From Clostridia bacterium (GTDB lineage: Bacteria; Bacillota; Clostridia; Oscillospirales; Acutalibacteraceae): a stretch of DNA of 64,000 nucleotides. Below, in pieces: positions 52,875 through 61,553 of the stretch. The notes beneath the pieces are model-generated. The model was given only the letters and a program-made list of their open reading frames with translations, made no database searches and was not told where the DNA came from. Positions within the stretch are counted from its first letter, which is position 1. Each line of letters begins with the position of its first letter. The stretch spans positions 17,498 to 81,497 of the forward strand of contig JAFSDL010000006.1 in assembly GCA_017436285.1 (NCBI GenBank), in the 5' to 3' direction. A program made the translations under genes and the position numbers.

Positions 52875-54014
52875 ATGTTAGCTTCTTTCAGCGCAATATG
52901 GTTGGAGTTTGTTTCCGTAATGATGAGCTTCATTATGTCCTTCGGAACTCTTTTCGGAATTTATGTTCCGCCAACAACCTCATCACCTGACGATTACTAT
53001 GGTGAGAATATCAAAAATGTTATTTATCTTATCGGTGACGGTATGGGCTTTTATCATTTGGAAAAAGCAAAGGATGAAAGAAATATTGAGCTTGTAATGG
53101 ATGATTTTTCAATTCGTGGCAACTCAATGACCCGTTCCTTCTCTGCAGCAGTAACTGATAGTGCAGCAGGCGGTACTGCTCTTGCAACAGGTGTGAGAAC
53201 AACCAATGGCTGTATCGGCGTTTATCCTATGGATATTACCGCAACCTTCTCATATCCCAAAAACATTACCGAGCTTTGTATGGAAAGAGGTATGCTTACA
53301 GGTGTTATCACATCTGACCAGACCTCAGGCGCTACTCCTGCATCCTTCTCAGCTCATTCTTCTGACAGAGGCAACAAGGAAGACATTACAGATGATCAGC
53401 TTCGTTCTTCAATCGACTTAATCTGGGGTACAGAAAATGACCTTGTGTCAAAGAGCGATGCTCGTGCACATGGCTACACTTATGTTACAACCTATGATGA
53501 AATGATGGCTCTCGAGGAAGGTAGCAGAAGCTTTGCTCATTTCACAAATGACCTCTGGACACTTGAGCAATCCGATGCAAATACTCCCACTCTTGAACAG
53601 ATGACAAAGAAAGCTATCGACCTTCTTGACGATACTGACGAGGGCTTCTTCCTTATGGTTGAGGGTGCTCATATCGACAAGCATTCTCACAGCAATGATG
53701 ATGCTAAAATGACAGAAGCAGTAGAAGCCTTTGATAAGGCTATCGAATATGCTCTTGAATACGCAAAGGCAGATGGTGAAACTCTTGTTGTTATCACTGC
53801 AGACCACGAAACAGGTGCAATTGTTAAAAACGATGATGGCACATATTCCTTCACCTCAGGCTCTCACTCTGCTGCTAATGTTCCTGTTCTTATTTACGGT
53901 TCAAATGATATTATTCAGAATGGTGAAACTCTCAACAACTATGAAATTCCAATAAGAATTGCTTATGCTCTCGGCTTTACAGAGGATGAATTCCCCTACG
54001 AAGTAGCAGCGTAA
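52875..54014 (+). CDS. Secreted alkaline phosphatase
   Basis: A 379-aa exported enzyme of the PhoA superfamily that frees phosphate from esters. N-terminal signal or membrane segment (residues about 5-30). LIGDGMGF carries a metal Asp, VTDSAAGGTALATG the catalytic Ser, EGAHIDKHSH and ITADHETGA the other metal ligands. It is shorter than E. coli PhoA (about 450 aa), like many Firmicutes homologues. Confidence 0.92.
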   Translation: MLASFSAIWLEFVSVMMSFIMSFGTLFGIYVPPTTSSPDDYYGENIKNVIYLIGDGMGFYHLEKAKDERNIELVMDDFSIRGNSMTRSFSAAVTDSAAGGTALATGVRTTNGCIGVYPMDITATFSYPKNITELCMERGMLTGVITSDQTSGATPASFSAHSSDRGNKEDITDDQLRSSIDLIWGTENDLVSKSDARAHGYTYVTTYDEMMALEEGSRSFAHFTNDLWTLEQSDANTPTLEQMTKKAIDLLDDTDEGFFLMVEGAHIDKHSHSNDDAKMTEAVEAFDKAIEYALEYAKADGETLVVITADHETGAIVKNDDGTYSFTSGSHSAANVPVLIYGSNDIIQNGETLNNYEIPIRIAYALGFTEDEFPYEVAA

Positions 54015-54027
54015 AATTAAAATTTTA

Positions 54028-54059
54028 TGCAACCTCGATTTTTCGGGGTTGCATTTTTA
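54028..54059 (+). terminator. Terminator of the alkaline phosphatase gene
   Basis: ATGCAACC...GGTTGCAT stem (54028-54055) with an inner CGA/TCG, followed by TTTT. Confidence 0.8.
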
Positions 54060-54072
54060 AGGGTTGATATTT

Positions 54073-54864
54073 ATGAGATATATTGCAGACCACGATTTTC
54101 ATTTTCACTCAACAATTTCGCCTTGTTGCCACGATGAAAATCAAACTCCCGAAAACATTTTAAAATGTGCAAAGGAAAACGGCTTGAAGAAAATCTGCCT
54201 TACAAATCACTTATGGGATGAAAATGTAAAAAGCCCTGTGGAATGGCATCCGAAGCAGAGATTTTCAAGCATTTCCTCTGTTCTGCCCTTGCCACAGGAT
54301 GATGAGGTTGAGTTCTTATTCGGTGCAGAAGCGGATATGGATTATGAATATACCGTTGGTGTCAGCGAGGAAAGCCTTGCTAAATTAGATTTTATTGTTA
54401 TTCCCACAACTCATTTGCATTTGGCTGGTCACACAGTCAGAGAAAAAATACAAACTCCCGAGGAAGCCGCAAAATATTGGGTAATACGTCTCGAAGAGCT
54501 TTTGAAAAAGGATTTGCCCTGGCACAAAACAGGCATAGCCCACCTTACCTGCAACCACATTATGAAGGGCAGGGCCCCAGAGGTTATAAAGCTTCTCGAT
54601 GATAAAGTTTTATACAATTTATTCGAGAAATGTTCAGAAAAGGGCGTTGGAATTGAGCTGAATATGAAAACCCTTAATCTTTCACAAGAGGAAAAGGCAA
54701 TTGTGCTTCGCCCATATTTTATAGCTAAAGACTGTGGGTGCAAATTTTATCTGGGAAGCGACTCTCACAAAATCGAAGCCCTTAAAAATTCAAAGGAAAA
54801 TTTTGAGGATATAATCACATCACTTGATTTAAAAGAATCTGATAAGTTTTTAATAGGAAAATAA
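54073..54864 (+). CDS. PHP-domain protein (histidinol-phosphatase-like)
   Basis: A 263-aa protein opening with DHDFHFHSTISPC (metal HxH), then LTNHLWD, FGAEADMDY, HLTCNH and YLGSDSHKI, which are the PHP metal positions. It lacks enough specificity for a histidine-pathway assignment; no other his gene is near. I start it at ATG 54073, 9 nt after AAGGG; an in-frame TTG at 54064 is the alternative. Confidence 0.8.
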   Translation: MRYIADHDFHFHSTISPCCHDENQTPENILKCAKENGLKKICLTNHLWDENVKSPVEWHPKQRFSSISSVLPLPQDDEVEFLFGAEADMDYEYTVGVSEESLAKLDFIVIPTTHLHLAGHTVREKIQTPEEAAKYWVIRLEELLKKDLPWHKTGIAHLTCNHIMKGRAPEVIKLLDDKVLYNLFEKCSEKGVGIELNMKTLNLSQEEKAIVLRPYFIAKDCGCKFYLGSDSHKIEALKNSKENFEDIITSLDLKESDKFLIGK

Positions 54865-54869
54865 TAAAA

Positions 54870-54905
54870 CTGAGCAAGATAAGGCTTCGTGCCTGTTTTG
54901 CTCAG
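54870..54905. terminator. Bidirectional terminator
   Basis: A stem CTGAGCAA...TTGCTCAG with inner GGC-ttcgt-GCC (54870-54905); T-rich on the minus strand. It lies between convergent genes. Confidence 0.7.
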
Positions 54906-54918
54906 CTTTCATTATTTC

Positions 54919-55908
54919 TTATTTCTTCTTTTTGTAAATTATAATTCCTGAACCCGCGCCAACAATAACAACAGCAACAGCTATGGGAATTACCTTCCAG
55001 ATATCTGATTGTGTATTTTCATTGTTTTCATTTTTATCTTTTGAGGTTGTGCTCTCGTCTCTTTTAAGCGTTGTTTTAGCTTTGGTAATTTCTTTGGTTT
55101 GAGCAACCGCTGTTGTTTCAACTGTTGTTGGTTCTGCAGTTGTGGCAACCATTTCTACCGCTTCACTTTTTGTTACCTCTTCCTTTACAACAGTTGGTTT
55201 TTCTGTAGTTGTAGGTTTTTCTGTAGTTGTAGGTTTTTCTGTGGTTGTAGGTTTATTACTCTTGCTGCTTTCAGGCACAGTAAATTCAAATATTTTTATT
55301 TGAGAAGTAGGCATCCAATTAATTGCCGGCAATGCCATTATACCAAAACGATAGGTTTTGCCTGGCTCCAAATCTGTTAATGTGCGAGTTGTTTTATAGC
55401 CCACAATTGAACCATCTTCCCAATAAACCTCGGCTCTGTTGCCTGAAGAAATATCGTATTTATAAACTCTGTAACATGTAGCGCCCGGAACAGAATCCCA
55501 TGACAAAGTCACTTTTTCGTCCTTTACAGTAACACGCACACTGCTTGTTGTACCTGGAACAACACAATAATCTATAGATACTTTATAACCGTTTTTTAAA
55601 TATTCCGCAGTTACCTCATGCACCCCGGTTTTTTCACAATCCTCATCATAGGAGATTTTGTATTCCGATGGATCTGCAATAGTGCCATCAAATTTTTTTA
55701 CAATAACCTCAGGCTTTATTTTTTTACCGGTATAAATATATTCCGCAATTCCGGAATCCTGACCGTCTTTAAATGAAATAAATAAAACCGTATCTTCTGT
55801 GTAACTGGGCTTGATGATTATTGTTTCAGTCACCCCAAAAGCAAATTGCATTAAAATAACAGATAGTAATATAAAGCATATACCTGTCAATATAATTCGT
55901 TTTTTCAT
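54919..55908 (-). CDS. Surface protein with Fn3-like domain and Thr-rich stalk
   Basis: A 329-aa exported protein: signal sequence (1-25), a region with an YTGKKIKP strand, an Fn3-like domain (VTLSWDSVPGATCYRVYKYD ... LTDLEPGKTYRFGIMA, about residues 125-205), a Thr/Pro/Glu-rich stalk with three PTTTEK repeats (18-bp DNA repeats at about 55197-55250), and a C-terminal membrane helix followed by YKKKK. It is probably a cell-surface adhesin or anchor; no enzyme motif is seen. Confidence 0.78.
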   Translation of the reverse strand: MKKRIILTGICFILLSVILMQFAFGVTETIIIKPSYTEDTVLFISFKDGQDSGIAEYIYTGKKIKPEVIVKKFDGTIADPSEYKISYDEDCEKTGVHEVTAEYLKNGYKVSIDYCVVPGTTSSVRVTVKDEKVTLSWDSVPGATCYRVYKYDISSGNRAEVYWEDGSIVGYKTTRTLTDLEPGKTYRFGIMALPAINWMPTSQIKIFEFTVPESSKSNKPTTTEKPTTTEKPTTTEKPTVVKEEVTKSEAVEMVATTAEPTTVETTAVAQTKEITKAKTTLKRDESTTSKDKNENNENTQSDIWKVIPIAVAVVIVGAGSGIIIYKKKK

Positions 55909-56058
55909 ATATAAATCCCCTTTAATACACCTTATCTACCGTGTTAGAATTATATCATGTAATAACATTTTTGTCAATGGTGCGCCTGTTTACATTCCCA
56001 CACCAATTTTGTTATATATTATATTTTAAAAATTTTTCGGATTTTTTCAAAAAAACAG

Positions 56059-56087
56059 TTGACAAACCGGTTCTTTGGTGGTATAGT
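56059..56087 (+). promoter_or_regulatory. Promoter of tRNA-Leu
   Basis: TTGACA (56059-56064), 17 bp, TATAGT (56082-56087), 12 bp before the tRNA. Confidence 0.75.
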
Positions 56088-56099
56088 ATCTAAGCACTC

Positions 56100-56183
56100 G
56101 CGAGAGTGGCGGAATCGGCAGACGCGCACGTTTGAGGGGCGTGTGGTAATCCCGTACGGGTTCAAGTCCCGTCTCTCGCACCA
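56100..56183 (+). tRNA. tRNA-Leu (anticodon GAG)
   Basis: The acceptor stem GCGAGAG pairs with CTCTCGC (56100-56106/56173-56179), discriminator A, encoded CCA (56181-56183). The D-arm is GGCGGAATCGGCAGACGC-like with a long variable arm, typical of class II tRNA. The anticodon loop is TTGAGGG, giving GAG, which reads CUU and CUC. The T-arm has GGTTCAAGTCC. It is the last core-like gene before the accessory region. Confidence 0.95.
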
Positions 56184-56213
56184 AACTCCACCTTTTCGAA
56201 GGTGGAGTTTTTC
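56184..56213 (+). terminator. Terminator of tRNA-Leu
   Basis: CTCCACCTT-ttcg-AAGGTGGAG stem directly after CCA, followed by TTTTT. Confidence 0.75.
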
Positions 56214-56483
56214 TTTATTTTCAGCAGTATTTTCCTACGAAAAAGCAAACCGCAATTCCTTGATATATAAGGAGTTGCGGTTATTTCTTTATGTTCCGAA
56301 AATCTGCGTTCCGTCTTTTCGGCAGTACTTCCCTGCTCAAAAGCTTATTCGGCATTTTGGTACTTTTAGGGAATTAGTTCCCAAAAAAGACCAAAGACAC
56401 TAACAAAAATGAAAACTATTATTTTATAAGTATTCTATATGTCTTTATTATACAAAAAATTTAAAACATTTCGCTTCTGTTTA
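56214..56483. other. Noncoding junction between tRNA-Leu and accessory DNA
   Basis: No gene. A hairpin AACCGCAA...TTGCGGTT (56248-56282) and GGGAAT-ta-GTTCCC (about 56369-56382) are the only structure seen. AT content rises from here to the right end. I do not see an integrase or a direct repeat of the tRNA 3' end in this window. Confidence 0.5.
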
Positions 56484-56512
56484 TTGAAAAAATTTTTTTC
56501 GCGTGGTATACT
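56484..56512 (+). promoter_or_regulatory. Promoter of the ATPase-nuclease cassette
   Basis: TTGAAA (56484-56489), 17 bp, TATACT (56507-56512). Confidence 0.6.
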
Positions 56513-56587
56513 TTTTTACATATATGGAATAGTTTAATTATTAGAGTATCACGAAATTTTAATTTTGGTTTTACAGGAGGCGTTTTA

Positions 56588-58003
56588 ATGCAAGTACAAA
56601 TCAAAAACATAGGAATAATTAATGATTCTAAAATTGATGTTAACGGATTAACAATAGTTACAGGTAAAAACAACTCTGGAAAAACAACTTTAGGAAAAAT
56701 TTTATATTCTTTATTTTATTCTAAAGAAAAATTGTTTGAAACAGCAACAGAAGACATAATATATTATGTTGAAGAAAAGCTATCTGAAGTAATACGAAAT
56801 AGTGTTGTAGCAATGTTGATTAGAAAAGCTTATCGCAAAGATAATTTTGAAAAGGATATTCTTTACACCGCCTATAGAGGTCAACTTCCTAAATTTGAGT
56901 CGTTGGACGAAATCCAAAACTATATTTTATGTGTATGCGAAGAATTAGACAATTTGACTTTCTCTACTATTAAAGAAAAATATGGAAATGTAGTTTTTTC
57001 ACAACAATATAAAGATGAAAAACAATTTAAATCTGAAATAGATAGAATAAAAACAGAATGCAAAGGAATTATAACCGAAATTGAAAAGCTAAGTGATTTC
57101 AATTTATATGAAACATCAAAGATATACAAAATGCTTAAGCGTGAATTTAATGAACAAATTTCGCCTGTAAGGAAAAGCAATGCTTTTTTATCTTATATTT
57201 CTTTAGAAGATGAAAACGATTTTTTTAAAATTGAGATAGATAATAAAAAGAAAGATATAAATGTAGACGGTTTTTTCACATTTAACAATTTGACCAATGT
57301 TGTTTTCATCGATGATACAACTGTTATAGATAGTGTTGTTCCTTATGCTTTTCGTTATAAAAAATATAATGGTCATTATAATGTTATTCAAGGAATTGAG
57401 GATGCAATTTCTGTAATCGACCATAAGTATTCTTTAATTTATAAATTATCTGAAAATAATAGCATTGTAAAAAGCATTATTGATAGCGACGCTTACGATT
57501 TTATCAATAATGAAATCTCTTCAGTTTTTGAAGAGGAAATTATTCTCAAAGAAAATAAATTCATATGTGCCTCTGATGGACTTACTTTATCCAATTTAGC
57601 AACAGGTTCTAAAATGTTCGCTATTTTAAAAATGTTGCTTTCAAATGGAAACTTGAATAGCAAAACATTATTAATTTTGGATGAACCTGAAGCACACCTT
57701 CATCCAGAGTGGCAAAATAAACTTGCAGAAATTATTGTTCTTTTGGTGAAAGTTTTAAATATTAATGTTGTAATCACTAGTCATTCCTCTAATTTTGTAT
57801 TAGCTTTACAAACATACTCTATAAAACACCAAATTGAAGACAAAACAAACTTTTATTTAACCACAAAAAATGATGATGAATATACTGTAGATTACCAAAA
57901 AATGAATTCAAAATTAAATGATGTATATGTAGAGTTTGCCAAGCCTTTTTCGGAAATAAAAGCCAAATTTGATGCCTTAAGGTTCGGTGACGAAAATGGT
58001 TAA
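56588..58003 (+). CDS. AAA/OLD-like ATPase, probable defence protein
   Basis: A 471-aa SMC/ABC-like ATPase of the OLD/AAA_21 type. Walker A GKNNSGKTT (residues 26-34); a long coiled middle region; the signature-like LSNLATGSKMF (about 336); Walker B LLILDEPEAHLHPEW (about 358-372); ITSHSSNFV (His switch). There is no TOPRIM domain at the C-terminus, so nuclease activity must come from elsewhere, most likely the next gene. It has its own promoter and GGAGG ribosome site. Confidence 0.8.
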   Translation: MQVQIKNIGIINDSKIDVNGLTIVTGKNNSGKTTLGKILYSLFYSKEKLFETATEDIIYYVEEKLSEVIRNSVVAMLIRKAYRKDNFEKDILYTAYRGQLPKFESLDEIQNYILCVCEELDNLTFSTIKEKYGNVVFSQQYKDEKQFKSEIDRIKTECKGIITEIEKLSDFNLYETSKIYKMLKREFNEQISPVRKSNAFLSYISLEDENDFFKIEIDNKKKDINVDGFFTFNNLTNVVFIDDTTVIDSVVPYAFRYKKYNGHYNVIQGIEDAISVIDHKYSLIYKLSENNSIVKSIIDSDAYDFINNEISSVFEEEIILKENKFICASDGLTLSNLATGSKMFAILKMLLSNGNLNSKTLLILDEPEAHLHPEWQNKLAEIIVLLVKVLNINVVITSHSSNFVLALQTYSIKHQIEDKTNFYLTTKNDDEYTVDYQKMNSKLNDVYVEFAKPFSEIKAKFDALRFGDENG

Positions 58004-58024
58004 TGGTTATGATATAGAGAGTTT

Positions 58025-58708
58025 TTGCAAAGAAACATTATCAAATCTTCTTTTAAAGACCTTTCCAAGGAAAAAAGCACTAACAAACCATTAGTAAAAA
58101 ACACTTCTACTGCGTATAATTACGAAAAGTATGCGGTAGAAACGCTATTTCCTCGAAACCCCTTTAAGGTTGTTGATGCAATATTCATAAAAAATAATAA
58201 TATTTATTTATTCGAGTTTAAGCGAGGTTTCGAGCAAATCATAAACCCGAACAACTTTGATATAAAAAAATGGCTTTGTCCAAATCAAGAACTATGCAGA
58301 AAAGATGGGTCTAATGACCCAATATATTGCAACGAGGGTGCAGGTTATTTCAAAGAGAATCAGCGACTTAAACTAAACGAATTGAAATTCTCTCTACATG
58401 GGAAATTGTTAGAAACACATACAGTATTACATCGTTATATACTCCCCAAATGCAAACACTCTAATGTTACGTATACTGTTTGGTTTGTAGCAGTAGTTGA
58501 TAAAATTAATATGCCTTTAGAAGAAACACAAGATATCCTCAACTCTATATCTGGTAAAGAAGATTGTGAAACTAATACGATTCAAGATTTAAGAACAAGT
58601 TTTTCAAAATTCAAACGTTGTGGGGAAGATTCTAATCCTCTTTTCTATGATAAAATAGAAGTTTGGAGTATAGATGAGTTTGAGGAAAAAATCAAACTTC
58701 TTACATAA
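58025..58708 (+). CDS. Putative PD-(D/E)XK nuclease-like partner of the ATPase
   Basis: A 227-aa protein of unknown family. Residues 51-68 (D in FKVVDAIF, then YLFEFKRG) fit the D...ExK pattern of PD-(D/E)XK nucleases, with an earlier Glu39. Trp/Tyr blocks and a Lys-rich helix (QRLKLNELKFSLHGK) follow. The start is uncertain: TTG 58025 has no good ribosome site, while an ATG at 57997 in another frame is better placed and reads 32 codons before stopping. A frameshift near the A-run at 58074 would join the two. It is co-transcribed with the ATPase. Confidence 0.6.
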   Translation: MQRNIIKSSFKDLSKEKSTNKPLVKNTSTAYNYEKYAVETLFPRNPFKVVDAIFIKNNNIYLFEFKRGFEQIINPNNFDIKKWLCPNQELCRKDGSNDPIYCNEGAGYFKENQRLKLNELKFSLHGKLLETHTVLHRYILPKCKHSNVTYTVWFVAVVDKINMPLEETQDILNSISGKEDCETNTIQDLRTSFSKFKRCGEDSNPLFYDKIEVWSIDEFEEKIKLLT

Positions 58709-58729
58709 AATTTAACATATCATTCTACT

Positions 58730-58764
58730 ACCGTATCTATCACTATATGATAGGTACGGTTTTT
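58730..58764 (+). terminator. Terminator of the ATPase-nuclease cassette
   Basis: A 13-bp stem (58730-58742 with 58748-58760, one mismatch) followed by TTTT. Confidence 0.8.
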
Positions 58765-58799
58765 CTATTTATTGGGAATTTTACAAGGAAGAAAATCTT

Positions 58800-58840
58800 G
58801 AACTGCGACACTACACAGTTCCAAAATGTTCTAATATAAT
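58800..58840 (+). promoter_or_regulatory. Inverted repeat and -10 box before the Mor-like gene
   Basis: GAACTG (58800-58805) and CAGTTC (58816-58821), extended to TTGAACTG/CAGTTCCAA, lie just upstream of TATAAT (58835-58840). No clear -35 element is present, which suits an activator-dependent promoter or a repressor site. Confidence 0.4.
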
Positions 58841-58859
58841 TTAGAAAGGAGATTACAAA

Positions 58860-59156
58860 TTGCGAGGAATAACGATGGCTTTAGACAAAAACAAAATCAA
58901 GGGCGAGTGTTTAAACGGAGCATATAGTGAACTCTCTGCCCTAATCGGTATAGATGCCGTTCTTAAAATTCACTCCAAATACAGAGGAACACAGATGTTT
59001 TTTCCTGTGGAGTTGTTCAGTAAAGAATTCATCATCAGCCAAATAATAAATGAATATAACGGCTACAACATTCGTGAGTTAGCCACAAAATACGGCTACA
59101 CGGAACGATGGATTCGCAATATTTTAAAAGACCATATTGATAATGGTAATAAATAA
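58860..59156 (+). CDS. Mor-family transcription regulator
   Basis: A 98-aa DNA-binding protein resembling the Mor activator of phage Mu: SALIGIDAVLKIHSKYRGTQMFFP, then the HTH region IINEYNGYNIRELATKYGYTERWIRNILKD. Two starts are possible: TTG 58860 with GGAG 8 nt upstream, or ATG 58875 with GAGG 7 nt upstream. Such regulators are common on prophages and integrative elements. Confidence 0.75.
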   Translation: MRGITMALDKNKIKGECLNGAYSELSALIGIDAVLKIHSKYRGTQMFFPVELFSKEFIISQIINEYNGYNIRELATKYGYTERWIRNILKDHIDNGNK

Positions 59157-59174
59157 TTCAAAGGAGCTTTTATT

Positions 59175-59489
59175 ATGGTAGAAATCATTTCTTGGATTGT
59201 AGGTTTAGCGTTGGGAACTGTTGCTTTCCTTCTTATCAGGTCTTTAATTCCTGCAATTCAAAAGTCAATAGTAGCAACAATTTTTGTATTTATATTGTGC
59301 TACGGAGCAGGTATTACTCTTTGTCAGTTTGCTTGGATTCTCGGTATTATTGCAGGAATTATTGCTTTAGTATTGTATATTTTCAAAAGCAAAAAACCAC
59401 TAAAAATTGACGATAATGATATTAACAATATCACCGATAATCAAAATACAACTATTAACGGAAATCAGGAGAATAACAATGAACTTTAA
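59175..59489 (+). CDS. Small membrane protein with Asn-rich tail
   Basis: A 104-aa protein with three predicted membrane helices (about residues 3-23, 30-47, 50-70) and a polar tail rich in Asn (DINNITDNQNTTINGNQENN). Unknown family. Its end overlaps the next gene by 11 bp, so the two products probably work together. Confidence 0.65.
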   Translation: MVEIISWIVGLALGTVAFLLIRSLIPAIQKSIVATIFVFILCYGAGITLCQFAWILGIIAGIIALVLYIFKSKKPLKIDDNDINNITDNQNTTINGNQENNNEL

Positions 59490-61134
59490 TGAATTTATAA
59501 AAAATGAAAACGTTGATAAAATAGTTAATACTCCTTTTGGCTCTATAACTATCCCCAAAGAAAGAAGTATCTATAATGAAATCAGAAGAAGATACAAGGT
59601 ATTAGCTATCAACTCTGCCGAAGCCTTTGCACAATCATATGAGTCTTATCAAAACTGTGAAGATATAATCACTAATGCTCCGACTGACTTTCAAAAAAGT
59701 ATTGCTAACATTATAGATGAAATTAAAAATACTCTTATAAGTCAAGAGCAATATGAATGGGATTATGATTCTATTTATGAATTTGTAATCAAAGCAGATA
59801 TGCTGAAAGATTTTGACAAAGCAATGGATGATATTGTTCATCAGGTTGCTACTATCAATAATAATCTTGAATACGAAAAAGCTTATAGGCAACAGAGAAA
59901 AGATTCCCGTGGTAAATGGGTTGGCGGTACATATGGAGGCACTCCTGTAAAAGCCGTTAGCCACCAAATGGATTTAGCGGCAATGAATTTGGCAAGTGGT
60001 GCAGTTCACGGAGTCGTAAATTTAGCAGGAAATTTAATTTCCGAAATGGAAGCTAATGCAAGTTTAAAGTCTTTGTTTAAAAACCCTAAAACTCGTCAGT
60101 CTTTAATAGATAGCGTTTATTCTTCTGCTTTTGCATTGCAATATGCCTGTATTATTCTCTCTGGAAAAGAATACACTTGGGATGAAATTGAAAAAGATGA
60201 TGCTTTAAAAGCACAAAGGTTATTAAACAACCTTACAAGTGGTGCGATTGGTGATGAAAAGATTGCAGAAATATGCACCCAAATAGTTGCTTTAAATCCC
60301 TACAATGCTGAATTTTATGAATATCTTTTCGGTAAATTCGGTGATGACGGAAGCTTAACAGAATTAGCAACATATTTTTGTGTTGATGAATTACTTGATA
60401 TTAAGGGAAAATACGCATTACAATATGTAAAAGACAATCAGGGTGAAACAGAAGAAGATGCAACTAATGCAAAAAACTTATTGATTGATTACTGTAACTC
60501 CATAAAACTTGAAACATCAGATAATCTTGAATGTTTTATTTATATAAATGATTTAATTGCTGATTTTGATTTAAAATATCGTACTGTCGATGGTGTTGAA
60601 TGCTCCACAAGAGAATCAGCAGATTTTTCAAGAGAAGAATTACCTGCAATTCAGGAGTTTATGAAATCAGTTTCTCCTTTAACAGGTGAACCCCTGCTTC
60701 CCTACGAAAGAGATTTGTTAAGCAAGAAAGAAGTTTTTGAAAGCACTTTTTCATCTGAGGTTTCACAAAAACATTTAGGCGTTATAAACTCTTATTTAGA
60801 AAAATTTGAAAAACAATTTTGTAAAACTCAGATTTTCTCATCAGTAAACCGAGAACAAGCCTCAAAGGATAGAGCATTAAAATATGCTAAAGGATTGAAA
60901 TTTTCTAATCTTGCAGAGTATGAACGTGAATATGAAAAGTTCATTCAATTCCTTGAACCTAATCTTGGAATTACTATTGACGAAGCTACTGAGGCTAAGC
61001 TTTATCTTGAAAAAAAGAAATCAAGAGTTGAAAAGGTTAGTTCTATTGATGTCTCTAATATATCATCCAACATACAAAGCGGAATTACTAATATAGGCGG
61101 TAGTCTTAAAGGCTTGTTCGGAAAAAAGAAATAA
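59479..61134 (+). CDS. Large protein of unknown function in the accessory region
   Basis: A 551-aa, mostly helical, acidic protein with no signal peptide. Residues about 155-215 contain a small-residue-rich hydrophobic stretch (DLAAMNLASGAVHGVVNLAGNL). The C-terminus has Gly/Ser-rich SNISSNIQSGITNIGGSLKG before GKKK. I do not recognise a domain. I start it at ATG 59479 (CAGGAG 7 nt upstream). Coupled to the small membrane protein before it. Confidence 0.65.
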   Translation: MNFNEFIKNENVDKIVNTPFGSITIPKERSIYNEIRRRYKVLAINSAEAFAQSYESYQNCEDIITNAPTDFQKSIANIIDEIKNTLISQEQYEWDYDSIYEFVIKADMLKDFDKAMDDIVHQVATINNNLEYEKAYRQQRKDSRGKWVGGTYGGTPVKAVSHQMDLAAMNLASGAVHGVVNLAGNLISEMEANASLKSLFKNPKTRQSLIDSVYSSAFALQYACIILSGKEYTWDEIEKDDALKAQRLLNNLTSGAIGDEKIAEICTQIVALNPYNAEFYEYLFGKFGDDGSLTELATYFCVDELLDIKGKYALQYVKDNQGETEEDATNAKNLLIDYCNSIKLETSDNLECFIYINDLIADFDLKYRTVDGVECSTRESADFSREELPAIQEFMKSVSPLTGEPLLPYERDLLSKKEVFESTFSSEVSQKHLGVINSYLEKFEKQFCKTQIFSSVNREQASKDRALKYAKGLKFSNLAEYEREYEKFIQFLEPNLGITIDEATEAKLYLEKKKSRVEKVSSIDVSNISSNIQSGITNIGGSLKGLFGKKK

Positions 61135-61150
61135 ATATACTCAACCATTA

Positions 61151-61186
61151 GTGCAAATGTCTTTACGGGCATTTGCACTTTTATTT
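61151..61186 (+). terminator. Terminator after the 551-aa protein gene
   Basis: GTGCAAATG...CATTTGCAC stem (61151-61159/61170-61178), followed by TTTTATTTTT. Confidence 0.8.
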
Positions 61187-61205
61187 TTAAACTAAAGGAG
61201 CAGAT

Positions 61206-61550
61206 ATGATTGAAATTACTTGTATGAGTGATATTGAAAAATTAAATAAACCTAATATTCCAACCGTATTCAAAAAGTATATTGAAGATTATTTGAGCAC
61301 AATGCTATCGAGATTTGAATGTAACAATCTTTCAAATTTCGGTAGCATTTTTGTTTTAGAAAACGAAAGCGAATTAGATACTTATTCACCCTCTAACGCT
61401 TCACAATTTATGAATGTAGGGTTAATAACCGATAACAATAAAACTCTTAATATTACACAGTTGTTTTTCTTTGAAAAATCATATACAAAGATAGTTTTTA
61501 TTGAAAGCTCAATCATTGAAAAATATATAAATTCAGCAAAGGTGGGATGA
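61206..61550 (+). CDS. Small protein of unknown function, paralogue A
   Basis: A 114-aa protein that resembles the one at 61760-62116: both share an N-terminal IP..L..Y/LS pattern, C.N....FG.IFF/V.ENES(D/E).D.Y in the middle. FGSIFVLENESELDTY is its central block. Family unknown; context suggests a mobile element. Ribosome site GGAG precedes ATG. Confidence 0.65.
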   Translation: MIEITCMSDIEKLNKPNIPTVFKKYIEDYLSTMLSRFECNNLSNFGSIFVLENESELDTYSPSNASQFMNVGLITDNNKTLNITQLFFFEKSYTKIVFIESSIIEKYINSAKVG

Positions 61551-61553
61551 AAA

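Noticed and set aside
56059-56403. 114-codon ORF over tRNA-Leu
   Set aside because: It reads through the tRNA, its promoter and terminator; a chance frame.
58074-58080. AAAAAAG as a programmed -1 frameshift site
   Set aside because: The codon phase is wrong for slippery A AAA AAG, and the needed shift is +1 (or -2).
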